Positions 32,540 to 42,999 of a stretch of 64,000 bases of DNA are shown here, one piece after another (the stretch's first letter is position 1; every line of letters starts with the position of its first letter). The position numbers and the translations under genes are program-made. A model generated the notes under the pieces. That model saw only the letters and a list, made by a program, of their open reading frames with translations, was not told where the DNA came from and searched no databases. Origin of the DNA: Azorinus chamasolen (taxonomy: Eukaryota; Mollusca; Bivalvia; Cardiida; Solecurtidae); the NCBI GenBank assembly GCA_963576725.1, contig OY755242.1:24479869-24543868 (forward strand). Direction: 5' to 3'.

Positions 32540-34312
32540 GACATAGGATGGAAGGTGTACTAATACCGTTGTATAAAAAAGGCGACCCAAACTGTGTTGG
32601 TAATTATAGAGGTATTACTTTAGTCAGTTGTATGTCTAAACTATTTACCACTGTCTTAAATAATAGAATTGAATTATTTTGTCTACAAAATGATAGAATA
32701 TCAGATGCCCAGTTTGGGTTTAAGAAAGGCAATTCAACAGTCGATCCAATGTTTATTTTGTTATCAGTGATCCAAAAATATTTAAATGAAAACAAAAGGC
32801 TATATGTTTGCTTTGTTGACTTAAAAAAATGTTTTGATAGTATTGATAGAAATGCACTGTGGTATAAACTATATGAAACAGGAATACAGGGTAAGCTATT
32901 ACGAGTATTGAGAGACATGTATGGTAAAGTTAAGTCATGTGTAAAGCATTGTAATAGTTATTCGGAATACTTTGAATATGCAGTGGGCTTGCGTCAGGGA
33001 GAGGTTCTTTCTCCGATTTTAGTGTCACTGTTTCTTGAAGACCTAGAATTATCTCTTCAAGATGGCATTGATAGTGGGTTGAATTTTAATGATATTGTAC
33101 TTATATTGTTGTTATTTGCGGATGACATGGCCCTTGTATGTAAATCAGTTGACGAACTGCAGGATAAATTAAATAGTTTATATGCTTTCTGTAACTCATG
33201 GAGTCTGGAGGTAAACACAGACAAAACAAAAAATGTTGTTTTTAGAAAACGAGGTGGACTGAAAAATGGTGAGTTACATGTATGGTATTATAATGGTGAA
33301 TTGTTAGAAGTGGTCGACAGTTTTAATTATTTGGGAACTGTTTTTAATTATACGGGTAGTTTTTTGAAAAACCAGGATCATATATGTGGTAAAGCACTTA
33401 AAGCCTTAAATGCTTTATTGTATAATTGTAAAAAGGTAAATCTTAAGCCAAGAATTTTATGCCAACTTTTTGACTCATTTGTTGGGTCAATCTTATGTTA
33501 TAGCTCTGAAATTTGGGGTTTTAAGAAGTTTAATGATATTGAAAGATTACACTTGAAATCTTTTAAGCGAATCCTTGGTGTTAGATTAAATACAAGTTCA
33601 GCTACAGTTTATGGGGAACTTTGCCGTTATCCTCTATATGTATCTCGATATGTGATAATTATCAAATACTGGTTTAAAGTTGCAAACAGTGATAATATAT
33701 TGATTAAAACCGTGTATGAAGAAAGTCTGAAAGACTGTGAAAAGGGCTATAACAACTGGGTTTCATGTATCCAGAAACTTTTAATGAATATGGGTTTGGT
33801 AATGTATTTTATAACGTTACTGCATTGAATGTTAATGCATTTTCTCTTATTTTTAAACAAAGAGTAGTTGACAGTTTCATACAAAGATGGCATGTAACTG
33901 TTGAAAGTAGTCCAGTATTGGAATCGTTTAAATGGTTTAAAACACATTTTGAATATGAGTCTTATTTGGATATTTTGCCGTATACCTTAAGTGTAACCTA
34001 TCTAGAATAAGACTGTCTTCACATTCCTTGAGAGTACATACTGGTAGATACAAGAATAATAGATTACCTAGAAATGAGAGAAAGTGTTTACTCTGCGAGT
34101 CTGATGACCTTGAAGACGAGTTTCACTTCATTTGTGTCTGTAGTCGGTTTAATGATTTACGGAAACAATATATTAAAACATATTACACAAATAGACCTTC
34201 TATGATGAAATTTGTTGAGTTAATGGGTTCTACAAATAAAACAATTATGCGTATTTTAAGTAAATATATAAAATCTGCTTTGAATATTAGACAGACCCTA
34301 AATATACGTTAG
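32540..34312 (+). pseudogene. LINE reverse transcriptase, 5' truncated, two frameshifts
   Basis: A 459-codon open frame (ATG at 32449) carries a reverse transcriptase. Its first 33 or so codons are flanking DNA; LINE homology starts near EGVLIPLYKKGD. Motif A is FVDLKKCFDS (about residues 122-131, D124), motif B is GLRQGEVLSPI (180-190) and the catalytic FADD is at 223-226. A single-base loss near 33782 shifts the frame; coding continues in 33783-34005 (EYGFGNVFYNVTALNVNAF). A second shift near 34005 leads to SLRVHTGRYKNNR and a zinc knuckle CLLCESDD...H..C, ending at 34312. The endonuclease and 5' region are absent, so this is a dead copy with a nearly intact polymerase core. CR1/L2-like by motif reading; the exact clade is unsure. 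Confidence 0.85.
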
Positions 34313-34440
34313 CAAATGTATTCATCCTCTATTGTTGTAGTTGTATATGTCACGTGACTTTTGTATGTATATATGTGTGATATCAGACGAGGTACTTTGT
34401 ACAAATCTGAATAAAATTCTGTTCTGTTCTGTTCTGTTCA
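34313..34440 (+). mobile_element. LINE 3' UTR ending in a TTCTG tandem tail
   Basis: Follows the RT stop and ends AATAAAATTCTGTTCTG with four to five GTTCT repeats. A short tandem 3' tail in place of poly-A is usual for CR1/L2-like LINEs, and it fixes the 3' boundary. I could not find a target-site duplication. Confidence 0.75.
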
Positions 34441-34550
34441 TATTAGATACTGACATCGATCATATTCGAGAGTTTATTGATATATCAAATATATATATAT
34501 ATATATCACAACTTATCAACCAATCCTGGTAGTATCAACTCCACGAGCAT

Positions 34551-34735
34551 TGAATGAGTAAAGTCTCTCTTATATGGCCACGCAATAGAAGTCATATTCT
34601 GGATATTTAAAACAGGTGGTAGCTTAATGCAGGGCAATGTTATGCTTCCTGTATTATCTATAGGAGGTTTCGTTATTACTTTCCTCCGAGTAACTCGATG
34701 TTTCATCAGGATCCAAGCTGTTTGACACTCTGTCA
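34551..34735. mobile_element. Composite MITE scrap
   Basis: Starts GAGTAAAGTCTCTCTTATAT like a pogo-type MITE, then switches at about 34686 to the right half of a GACGCC-family core (TAACTCGATGTTTCATCAGG, ATCCAAGCTGTTTGACAC). This looks like a deletion joining two elements. Confidence 0.5.
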
Positions 34736-35076
34736 ATAGTATCTCAATCAGAAGTAAGTGACAACGGCAACAGATCTGGGTTTAAGCAGACCTCGTTTTC
34801 ATAGCAAGCTACATGTAAGGTCGAAAAGAATATAGATATGTTGAACAAAATGTTACTTTTGGCAGAGAGGCATTTTGCAAAATGTACAGAATTTAGGACT
34901 TGTTTTAGCATAAATAAGTGAGCATGTACAATCCCGCCATGTTTAATTATGTTTGCAATAGGTAAACCGGATATCGTCGGGGTAAATCACCCAAGTTTCA
35001 GAACCTGGTACATGTATGTGTCCGACGAACAGCTATGTGTGATATGGATTAGAGAGCTAACATACTTGTATCTGCA

Positions 35077-35289
35077 TTAACCCTTTTGCTGCCAAACTAT
35101 GTCGTCTGCAAACTTTGTCGTCTGCTACAAATTTTTATTTTTTATTTTCTTCATTTTTGTTTCAAAAACATAGTAACAGTAACAAATATTTTGGATCCTG
35201 ATGAGACGCCGAGTTACTCGGCGTCTCATCTGGATCCAAACTGTTTGCATAGGTAATCACAGATCCGGCATTGGCAGCGAAAGGCTTAA
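35077..35289 (+). mobile_element. TTAA-type MITE, GACGCC family, copy 2
   Basis: TTAA|CCCTTTTGCTGCCAAACT to GGCAGCGAAAGGC|TTAA. The core palindrome is almost identical to 2001-2065. The flanking interior TCGTCTGCAAACTTTGTCGT is also shared with that copy. Confidence 0.9.
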
Positions 35290-35478
35290 TAGGATAAAAC
35301 TTTGATAAACAACAAAGTATGATTCTTAGTTTTATTCATTATCGTTTTTAATACAAAATACTGTCCATAGTTGATGTGATTACATGCAAGCACGTTGCAA
35401 ATACCATACAATATAGGGATTATTTGAAAAATAAATCGTACTACACACCACACATATACAGACTATAGATATAGGGTG

Positions 35479-35662
35479 TACAATAGAACCTGTCTTAAGC
35501 GACCATTCAATTACTGAAAAAGCAGGTGGTTGCTCAATGTAGGGCAAGAGAAATGCAGAACGCTCCTATATGATATTTTGCGTTCCTTTTGACCGGCATT
35601 AAGCTTCCACCTACCTTACAGACCCGTCATTTTGATGGTCGCTTAAGACAGGTTTTACTTTA
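35479..35662. mobile_element. pogo-like MITE, CAATAGAACCTGTCTTAAG variant
   Basis: TACAATAGAACCTGTCTTAA to TTAAGACAGGTTTTACTTTA. The centre CAGAACGCTCCTATATGATA keeps half of the shared GCTCCTATAGGAGC tip; the outer arms still fold. Confidence 0.75.
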
Positions 35663-35740
35663 GACACAACATAACTAAGGGACGCATGTCATATATTAAA
35701 ACGTCATAACACCACCAAAACCAATGTTTCTGACCAAGTC

Positions 35741-35990
35741 TTAACCCTTTCCCAGTTCTGTATTTAGGCCAAATTTCAATACCTACTGAATATTCATTAG
35801 CAAAATAGTTAGGAGAAATATGGAAGGTGGAATATTTGCAGACATTTTAGAAAGTAAAGGAACATATCTATCAAATTCTATCAGCAAACAGAGCAGATCC
35901 TGATCAGACGGCTCCTCTAGGAGCCGTCTGATCTGGGTCTACTCTGTTTGGAAATGCGTGAAAACACGTTTATTTGAAGGAAAGGGTTAA
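35741..35990 (+). mobile_element. TTAA-type MITE, GACGG family, complete copy
   Basis: TTAA|CCCTTTCCCAGTTCTG to TGAAGGAAAGGG|TTAA, 250 bp. The core at about 35883-35948 is GCAAACAGAGCAGATCCTGA, TCAGACGGCTCCTCTAGGAG and the inverse. At about 35807 it holds CAAAATAGTTAGG, the uninterrupted equivalent of the Tc1 insertion site in the copy at 41345-42950. Confidence 0.9.
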
Positions 35991-36049
35991 GCATCGGCTG
36001 TAACAGCGGTCACAAATTATGTTTGGTTCACATAATTGATACAGTGACA

Positions 36050-36450
36050 TATCATAATTAATTTACACAGGGGTCTATAATTGGTTGCTAAATGCAGAAC
36101 GAAAGTAAAATAAAATTCGATACTTCGAAACTTTAGAACGGAACAATTTATGTATTTGTAGGCAAATGACTGCTTAATGCAGGGTAAAAGTCATATAGAA
36201 AGCTTCCGGGGAGCTTTCTGTATGACTTTCACTCTGTATTAAGATGTCACCAGCGTTAAAGACCAAAAGTGGCACGTATTTGAGTGTTCGTAGTATTGAG
36301 GTTTTTATTGTAATGCAGAAAGTTCATCTGGGGGGGGGGGGGGTCTGCATAATTTTCGCCCTGTATCAAGCTATTACCTGTTTTGAAAACCCAGATATCA
36401 GCTGCCTCTGAGTGGTCGCTATAGACAGTTTTTATTGTATAAGTAAACAC
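36050..36450. mobile_element. Two decayed pogo-like MITE remnants with a poly-G tract
   Basis: GAAAGCTTCCGGGGAGCTTT at about 36200 is a palindrome centre with CATATAG/CTGTATGACTTTC arms. GTGGTCGCTATAGACAGTTTT then TATTGTA at about 36411-36439 is a right end. A run of 13 G lies at about 36331. Confidence 0.5.
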
Positions 36451-36676
36451 ATGTTTCTTTTAGGCATACTTTTAATGTTTACACGCAGAGTAGCGATACA
36501 AAGTACAATATACGCATACAGCGGAGCAAAAGATAAAGTTGCCTGTTCGAATATACAGAACTCTATGTTGGTAATACACGTACACTCATTACAATCGTCT
36601 CGAAGAGAGAATTCTAAAAATTGGACACAACATGGAATTTGATGGAAAATCAAGGAGCTATTTGTAGAAGAACCTG

Positions 36677-36903
36677 TGTTAAAACTTTCCTCCATAAATA
36701 CGCCTTTCTACGCCTCTGCAAAAGTTACGTTTTGAAACCATTGTAAAAATAGAGCATTTGCTCCTAAGGAGGAAATGCTCTATCTATCACAATGTTTCAG
36801 AACTGCAAAATTCTAAAATTTTCCTCTTCTCTAGTTAATGCTCCTTTTCGGGGTAGATTTATTCAAAGAGGTTGGATCTAAAGCCTATGAGGGAATGGGG
36901 TAA
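36677..36903. mobile_element. Decayed ATTTGCTC-family MITE
   Basis: AAACCATTGTAAAAATAGAG, CATTTGCTCCTAAGGAGGAA and TCTATCACAATGTTTCAGAA form the core. The right end ATGAGGGAATGGGGTAA has a mutated TTAA, and the left end TTAAAACTTTCCTCCATAAA is near 36678. Confidence 0.7.
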
Positions 36904-37209
36904 GCGATCATTAAAAGAGACTATAATTCTGGGTTTTAACACAGGACTGTTGGTAACATAATAAATGTAATAAATGTTTTACTGCAACAACCTGCTTTTT
37001 AATACTCCAATTTTAAATAAATCAATGGTCGATTAAGACAAGTTACACTATACATTGTCTTTAATATATACCTACAATCTTAGTGTCAAACAGTTTGGAT
37101 ATGGGAAAAAACGAATAAAAATGCACACTCTGCTGAAATACAAATGTATATCGTTTCTTGTAATCCACCGTTCTAACGTATAACCTCATCAGTCGAAAGC
37201 GTTCATTAT

Positions 37210-37692
37210 TCACAAGATCGTCGTATTGTTAATGGTAGAACATTCCGTTTTCTGTGACCTGTCTTCAAACCAAACACCGGTCTTTATTTTCTGCATTTTG
37301 CCATTAGCTGGGATAACTGTTTTATCCATCTCGGTTGTTCTCTTTACATTTACCGTTCTATTTTGCTGGCACGAAAATGCTTTTACCCATTCGATGGCCT
37401 CCGGGGCATCTTTGGTTTCGAAACGAAAACGTCCGATGTTTGAATTTCTTACGTCCATAATGACGCGGTTTTTACACTCTCTGGACAAGTTAATATTACA
37501 GTTTTTGATGTTGAAGAAACCAAGTTGCTTTTCTCGGGATTTGTCTTCGAATATAAGTCCAAACTGCCCTTGCTTGGTCAAGCATATAACAAGGAACACC
37601 TTTTTCCTGAAGTACCCGAAGTACACCTTTCGCAGCATATATACTGTTCCAACTTTGACGTCCGTGCATAGTCGCTTTTGCTTATGGGCCAT
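37210..37692 (-). CDS. Intronless PH-domain-like protein
   Basis: 160 residues, ATG in strong context (AGAAATGG). Residues about 14-109 read as a pleckstrin-homology fold: a first strand GTVYMLRKV, basic loop FRKKVFLVIC, LGFFNIKNCNINLS, FRFETKDAPEAIEWVKAF, with the last helix carrying the conserved Trp (W102). PH domains bind phosphoinositides or proteins; the tail after residue 110 is short and polar. A TATA box stands about 75 bases upstream. A single exon, small size and repeat-rich surroundings could mean a lineage-specific gene or a retrocopy. The frame is intact and no poly-A tail is seen. Assignment is by pattern only. Confidence 0.6.
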   Translation of the reverse strand: MAHKQKRLCTDVKVGTVYMLRKVYFGYFRKKVFLVICLTKQGQFGLIFEDKSREKQLGFFNIKNCNINLSRECKNRVIMDVRNSNIGRFRFETKDAPEAIEWVKAFSCQQNRTVNVKRTTEMDKTVIPANGKMQKIKTGVWFEDRSQKTECSTINNTTIL

Positions 37693-37763
37693 TTCTATTA
37701 AGGCAATGCTTTCACCAACGAGACTCTCTCAGTTTTACAACTGCAGATTGTAAGCAAGCGTGC

Positions 37764-37775
37764 ATGCCTTTATAG
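37764..37775 (-). promoter_or_regulatory. TATA box of the PH-domain-like gene
   Basis: On the minus strand TTCTATAAAGGC lies about 75 bases before the ATG at 37692. That spacing would put a start of transcription some 45 bases before the ATG. It is the only good TATA element near either host gene. Confidence 0.5.
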
Positions 37776-37872
37776 AACATGCGTGGGAACAATGTGCGTC
37801 AGCGAATGACGTATGTACTTGAGTCATTCCTTTACCAATGAGGCACAAGGAATACTGCAGCTTTGCATTTCC

Positions 37873-38088
37873 TTAACCCTTTCGGTGCCAGCAATGTCGT
37901 CTGCTGGGCACAGTTTCGTTTATTTTTAGTGTAAGTGTGTGCATTTCTTCCATTTCTTTATAAAACAGTAATCAGAGTGTCAAACAGTTTGGATCCTGAT
38001 GAGACGCCGAGTTACTCGGCGTCTCATCTGGATCCAAACTGTTTACATGTGCTATCATAAACCCGTCATTGTGGCACGGAAGGGTTAA
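37873..38088 (+). mobile_element. TTAA-type MITE, GACGCC family, copy 3
   Basis: TTAA|CCCTTTCGGTGCCAGC to GTGGCACGGAAGGG|TTAA. The core palindrome at about 37981-38044 is the same as in 2001-2065. Confidence 0.9.
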
Positions 38089-38229
38089 AATGAATATTTA
38101 TGGGAAGAGTGTGTTTCGGGGCAGTTTCTTCGTTTGTATATTTCAGTGAATTAAACATAGTAAAACATGTGCTAGTATGATTTGTATTGTTATACGATTA
38201 CTTACCTTAGAGTAACAGCACTCCACAAA

Positions 38230-38850
38230 GTCCATTACAGTAAAACCTCTATACAAAGTCCATTGATGTAACACCTGTCTACACAATCACTTACAGTAAA
38301 ACCTCTCTATAAAGTACATTTCAGTAAACCTCTCTACAAAGTCCACTACTGTGAAACCTCACAACAATCTCCACTGATGTAAAACAGTTCTGCAAAGTAC
38401 TTTAGAGTAAATATAAAGTAAACCATCTCTATAAAGTCCATTAGAGTAAACCATCTCTACAAATTTCACAAAAACTCTTTACAAAGTCCATTACAGTAAA
38501 ACATCTCTTCAAAGACCATTACAGTTTAAACTTTCTAAAAGACCATTAAGATAAAACCTTTCTACAGATTCCCTTATAGCAAAACCTCTCTACAAAGTTC
38601 ATTACAGTAAATCCTTTCTTCAAATACCATTACAGTAAAACCTTTCTACAAGGTCCATTCAGATAAAATCTTTCTACAAATTCCATAACAGCACAACCGC
38701 TATACAAATTTCATTACAGTAAAATTTCCCCACCAAGTCCATGATAGTAAAACCTGTGAAAAATCCATTGCGATAAAACGTTTCTACCAATTCCAATGCT
38801 GTAACTGTTCTCTACAAAATCCATTATTACCTTTATTTGCAATTCCATTA
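38230..38850 (+). repeat. 28-bp minisatellite built from a pogo-like TIR
   Basis: About twenty diverged units of roughly 28 bp with consensus AGTAAAACCTCTCTACAAAG plus TCCATTAC. The unit contains the CAGTAAAACCTCTCTA tip of the pogo-like MITEs found elsewhere in the window. No open frame. The array starts just after CTCCACAAAGTCCATTACAG. Confidence 0.85.
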
Positions 38851-38990
38851 TAATAAATCAGCTAATATATATCTATACTGTTCGTCACCAATGATCATCC
38901 AGGTAGAGCTTCTGTTGTACATGTAATACATACATGGGATCTTTTTACGAAAGATAGATCGACAGAAATCATCGTAGGTTTTAACCCTTC

Positions 38991-39213
38991 TCTTTATGAA
39001 TTTTAAAACACATTTCTCCTTCTTTACCCATGTCCTGTTGTATAATTACATATATCTTCACTGTGTACTTCACTGCTGTGGAGTGCACTGGTTGCACAAT
39101 CAACTTGTAAATAGTGTAGACCCTGATGAGACAGCTCCTGCAGGAGCTGTCTCATCTGGGTCTTCACTATTTACAGGTAGGTATATTGACGTAAATAGCA
39201 AGCGAAGGGTTAA
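38991..39213 (+). mobile_element. TTAA-type MITE, GACAGCT family, copy 4
   Basis: TTAA|CCCTTCTCTTTATGAATT to AGCAAGCGAAGGG|TTAA. Core GTGTAGACCCTGATGAGACA, GCTCCTGCAGGAGC and the inverse at about 39113-39170. Confidence 0.9.
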
Positions 39214-39512
39214 TATACGACCAGTTTAGATCGTTGTATGTACTTAGATCGTCGTATGTACAATTCTACGATACTCTATATCTCCTCTAAATTATCGCAT
39301 GCTAAAATATGGGATAACCTAGACTGTAGGAGAAGTGAGGACTGTTGTAGATTAGAACTGGCGACAATTTTGGCATTTATTAAACCTTTACTCCATGAAT
39401 TGTGGTAAGAAATAATGCCACGCGAATTCATATGAATTAGATAAAACGTTTACAGTGGCATATGGGCACACTAAAGTTTGGTCATGACAGGAACTGTAAA
39501 ATCGGATCTATA
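39214..39512. other. Unassigned DNA with a GACGG-family tail scrap
   Basis: GTAAGAAATAATGCCACGCG and GGTCATGACAGGAACTGTAA at 39400-39500 resemble the tail of the long GACGG-type MITEs in reverse. Nothing else is recognisable. Confidence 0.35.
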
Positions 39513-39681
39513 TACAGTAAAACCTCTCTATAACGGCCATTAAATTAGGTCAAAGATTTTGTGTTAGAGGCAGGTGGCTGCTTAAAGCAAGATGAAAGTT
39601 AAACAGAACGCTCCTATAGGAGCTAATAATATATAACTAAACAACACAATTTATTGACCGTTATAGAGAGGTTTTACTGTA
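39513..39681. mobile_element. pogo-like MITE, copy 7, partly deleted
   Basis: TACAGTAAAACCTCTCTATA to TATAGAGAGGTTTTACTGTA. Centre AACGCTCCTATAGGAGC is present, but much of the right arm is deleted (joins directly to TAATAATATATAACTAAAC). Confidence 0.8.
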
Positions 39682-39689
39682 GTTCTGTA

Positions 39690-39770
39690 AGCAAACATAG
39701 CAGACCCAGATCAAACAGCCCCTAAAGGAGCCGTCTGATCTGGGGGAACTCAGTTTGCAAAGGGACTAAA
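39690..39770. mobile_element. GACGG-family MITE core
   Basis: GCAAACATAGCAGACCCAGA, TCAAACAGCCCCTAAAGGAG, CCGTCTGATCTGG and CTCAGTTTGCAAAG. Full ends not found. Confidence 0.6.
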
Positions 39771-40014
39771 TGCGTACATGTATGTATGGAGTAAAGCGTT
39801 ACATGGGACAATGGAGGATACGTACCATGTGACAATACATCGTAAACACCATATACGTGTACCGAGGGAGTCTTTGAATTGCAAAACCCTGACCACCTGG
39901 ACGATATAATTGGAAGCCTTATTCTATATTTTTAAAATACTACCATTCATATAAAACGGTCAGTTAAAGTAAGTCAGAATAAGAGAATACTGCAGAACTG
40001 AATAAATAACAATA

Positions 40015-40183
40015 ACAGTTGATGATCTTTAAAACAGCTGGTAGTTTAATGCAGGAAGAAAGTATTGCAATAAGCACCTACGAGATCTTTCTGTATAACG
40101 TTCACCCTGCATTAAACACCACCTGCCTTCAAGACCAATATGTATACCTCTCTTTTGTGGTCGCATAAGATAGGTTTTACTGT
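40015..40183. mobile_element. Decayed pogo-like MITE, left end uncertain
   Basis: Interior AAAACAGCTGGTAGTTTAAT and GCATTAAACACCACCTGCC fold together; the right end is GATAGGTTTTACTGTA. The left TIR is not recognisable. Confidence 0.5.
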
Positions 40184-40185
40184 AG

Positions 40186-40415
40186 TTAACCTTTTCCTGT
40201 ATAGGCTATTTTTAGACCCAACATCTTTGAATAAATCTACCGAAAAGGAGCACTAACTAGAGAAAAGGAACTTTTTTTAGAATTCTGTAATTTGAAACCA
40301 TTGTGATAAATAGAGCATTTGCTCCTATGGAGCAAATGCTCTATTTATCACAATGGTTTCATAAATTGACTTTTTCAGAGGCGTAGAAAGGCGTATTTAT
40401 TGAGAAAAATGTTAA
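40186..40415. mobile_element. TTAA-type MITE, ATTTGCTC family, best copy
   Basis: TTAA|CCTTTTCCTGTATAGG to TTATTGAGAAAAATG|TTAA. A 67-nt palindrome at about 40293-40360 reads GAAACCATTGTGATAAATAG, AGCATTTGCTCCTATGGAGC and the inverse. Confidence 0.88.
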
Positions 40416-40499
40416 ACGGGCGTCTCTATATGAACTGAACTAAGAGCACTTGCAAGGATGGTATTTGCGGTTATCTAGGACATTGCACTGTATAATACA

Positions 40500-40730
40500 T
40501 ATACATATAAACCATCTTTTAGCCTTTTCAAACGTAGTAGACTCAGATAAGACGACCCTGGTAGAAGCCGTCTGATCAGGGTCTGCTCTGTTTGCTTAAT
40601 AAATAATCTAGAAGTAGTTCTACAGTTTCTGCCATAGTAAAATATTCCATTGGGTTTAATGGAATTATTAGAAAAAACAGCTAAGTATTATTCTTGATAT
40701 TATCATTTCTTACAAAAGGGTAAAACATTC
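40500..40730 (+). mobile_element. GACGG-family MITE, long form, decayed
   Basis: AACGTAGTAGACTCAGATAA, GTAGAAGCCGTCTGATCAGG, GTCTGCTCTGTTTGCTTAA, then CAGTTTCTGCCATAGTAAAA and TCATTTCTTACAAAAGGGTA. Ends not exact. Confidence 0.55.
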
Positions 40731-40808
40731 TGTACTGAGTCAATTCACAGGTAACGGGATCGAATTGGCTTTGTAATGAATTCATACCGGGTCAAGCCGG
40801 ACTGAATG

Positions 40809-41033
40809 TACAGTAAAACTCTCTATAACGACCATTAATTTGTGTTAATTAGTTGGTATTTTGAGCAGGTGGTTGCTTAAAGCAATGTGAAAGTAAAACA
40901 GAACGCTCCTACAGGAGCGTTCTGTTTTACTTTCACCTTGGTTTACTTTCACCTTGCTTTAAGCATCCACCTGCCCTTGTAACACAAACTACTTGATGTA
41001 ATTTAGCGGTCGTTATAGAGAGGTTTTACTGTA
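40809..41033. mobile_element. pogo-like palindromic MITE, copy 8
   Basis: TACAGTAAAACTCTCTATAA to TATAGAGAGGTTTTACTGTA, centred on AACGCTCCTACAGGAGCGTT. The right arm has a short internal duplication: TTTACTTTCACCTTG occurs twice at about 40925-40955. Confidence 0.85.
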
Positions 41034-41412
41034 TAGATATAGGGTGAGTTTCGAAAATTTCGTCCGAATTACTATAGTTCTGTATATATCATGTATACAG
41101 TCAAATCCGCTGTAAATGGTTGTTTTAGCTCAGCAAGGTCCAGGATAATGTACACGCATATACAATAAACCCCGCTAACGTTTCTACCAAATACACGTGT
41201 AAATATTTGTTTTTATGGCGGGTGGTAATTTGGTGTAGGACGAAAGTTATGCAAAACGTTCCAGTAGGGACTTCCTGGCTTTCTGCTATACTTTCGTTCT
41301 GAATTAAACTTCAACGTACTTCTAAAACTGTCCATCGATACTGATTAACCCTTTCACTGTTCTATGTGTTTTTCAAATTTCAATACCACTGAATGTTCAT
41401 GAACAAAATATA

Positions 41413-42759
41413 CTGACACGAAAAGGAAACATTGTAATTGGTTAGTATCTGAATATATGCATATTTGGTACCACAATGTGCAAAAATATATTGGCCTTGC
41501 GATGGTTTACTTTTACTTTAGATGTGATCATTGTCCGAAAAGTATTTAACGTCTGAACAACGCAGGGGTGAAAAGTGAAAGTTGCAGATTTGTAATTTCC
41601 CGTATCTGCCTTTTGATTTTGAATATTTGTAACGATTCGCGACAATTATATCTGTACCAATCGATATATGCTCTATGGGATTCATGTCTGGAGAGCAAGC
41701 CGGCCAAGGTAAGACGTTAACGTTGTTTGCAGCCCGGTAGTTCATGGTGAGTCTAGCAGTGTGTGGCCTTGCGTTGTCATGCATTAACCAACCAGGATTC
41801 TGGTGTAGGAAAGGAACAGCGACTGGGTGTAAAACCTGGTTAACATAACCTTGGGCATTTATGTTACAATTAACAACAACAAGGTTTGTTTTCCTTCATC
41901 CCATTACACCTCCCCATACCATTACACTACCCCCTCCAAGGCGATCTCGTTCCAGTAAACAGTTCTGTGCAAAACGTCCACCTTTACGTCTGAATACCCG
42001 GACTCTACCGTCAGCAGTGCTTAGGTTGATTTTTGACTCATCACTAAAGAGCACCCTGGACCACATTGCACGGTTCCAACGGAGATGACGGTGAGCCCAG
42101 ACCAGTCTAAGAGCACGATGTCAGTTATTTAGGATCTGGCCAACATAAGGTCTCCTAGCCCTCAATGTGTTGGTGTTGGCCCGCAATCGGTTTAAAACCG
42201 TATCCCTAGATATGCCAAGCTGTCTGGCTGTGCTTGTAGCCGTTTTGAATCGTTGGCGTATGTGCGTCAACGTCAAATGTCGATCCTGACGTGCCGTCGT
42301 CATCCTCGGCCTACCGGATCGACGATTATCTCTAACGCTGCCATTCAGCTGGTAGCGTTGTCGGAGACTTCGAATTGTATTTCGATGGCAGTTGAACTGC
42401 CTAGCGCCGCCAGAAACGCTGACGCCAGCTGTGAGTTGCATGAGAGCTTGAATTCGTTCGTTTTCTAGAAGCCGTGGCATCTCGCTTACGAGTGAAATTC
42501 AAAATTGAACTGTGATTTATGATTGCACAACGAGTAGAGATATCGGTCAGGGTTAATCTGTACCTGTACATAGGCTGCACGGGTAGCACGAGCGAAAAGT
42601 TGCATAATCGTCTGCGGTCAATTTGAAGGCCGTCCATGTTCTTAAAATGTCCATAACTGAGCTCAAAATGTGAAGGGTTATTTTCTGTACTTGTAATTAT
42701 TAACTTTATAGCAAAAATGTTCTCAAATATAAAAGTGCACAGTTTCTTTTTCGTGTCAG
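41413..42759 (-). mobile_element. Tc1-like (DD34E) DNA transposon, inactive
   Basis: The TIR CTGACACGAAAAGGAAAC at the left faces GTTTCTTTTTCGTGTCAG at the right, each next to a TA target duplication (41411-41412 and 42760-42761). It is 1,347 bp, close to usual Tc1 size, and contains one broken transposase gene on the minus strand. Confidence 0.88.
41680..42480 (-). pseudogene. Tc1-like transposase, two in-frame stops and a lost C terminus
   Basis: One reading frame from ATG 42480. It has the paired helix-turn-helix N terminus (MPRLLENERIQALMQLTAG, SGRPRMTTARQD), then RARRPYVGQILNN and a TGA stop at 42121. It continues in frame with WAHRHLRWNRAMWSRVLFSD (first catalytic Asp), a second TGA in VMVWGGVMG*RKTNL, MHDNARPHTA (second Asp) and WPACSPDMNPIEH (Glu 34 residues later). 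After IEH, homology breaks up. Both stops could come from single-base changes. The enzyme cannot be made from this copy. Confidence 0.88.
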
Positions 42760-42999
42760 TATAGTTATTTAAAACAAAATATGGAGGGTGGAATATTGTA
42801 GCCAGTTTAGAAAGTAAATAAATAGATATATCAAATCACAATAGAAAATAGAGTAGACCCTGATCAGACGGCTTCCATAGGAGCCCTCTGATCTGGGTCT
42901 ACTATGTTTGCAGATGCGTGAAAACACGTTTATATGAGAGAAAGGGTGAAGTTGTTCCATTAGAAGTTGTTGCTTAGTAACAAACATCAAACACAGCCG

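Larger units (their letters stand above)
41345..42950 (+). mobile_element. GACGG-family TTAA MITE split by a Tc1-like element
   Basis: TTAA|CCCTTTCACTGTTCTATG at the left and TGAGAGAAAGGGTGAA at the right match the 250-bp copy at 35741-35990. Removing 41413-42761 rejoins AACAAAATA to GTTATTTAAAAC, matching CAAAATAGTTAGGAGAAA there. The core palindrome is at about 42846-42912. Confidence 0.85.

Noticed and set aside
32449..32540. Start of the 459-codon frame as the true RT start
   Set aside because: The first 33 or so codons do not resemble LINE protein and contain a MITE-like stretch (CATCAGATCTGTGTCTTCAC). The LINE is 5' truncated.
37226..37753. 175-codon plus frame opposite the PH-like gene
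   Set aside because: It is the antisense of the minus frame. Only the minus strand gives a domain pattern, a good start context and a TATA box.
41861..42468. Plus-strand frames of 75 and 71 codons
   Set aside because: Antisense to the Tc1-like transposase, whose catalytic motifs are all on the minus strand.
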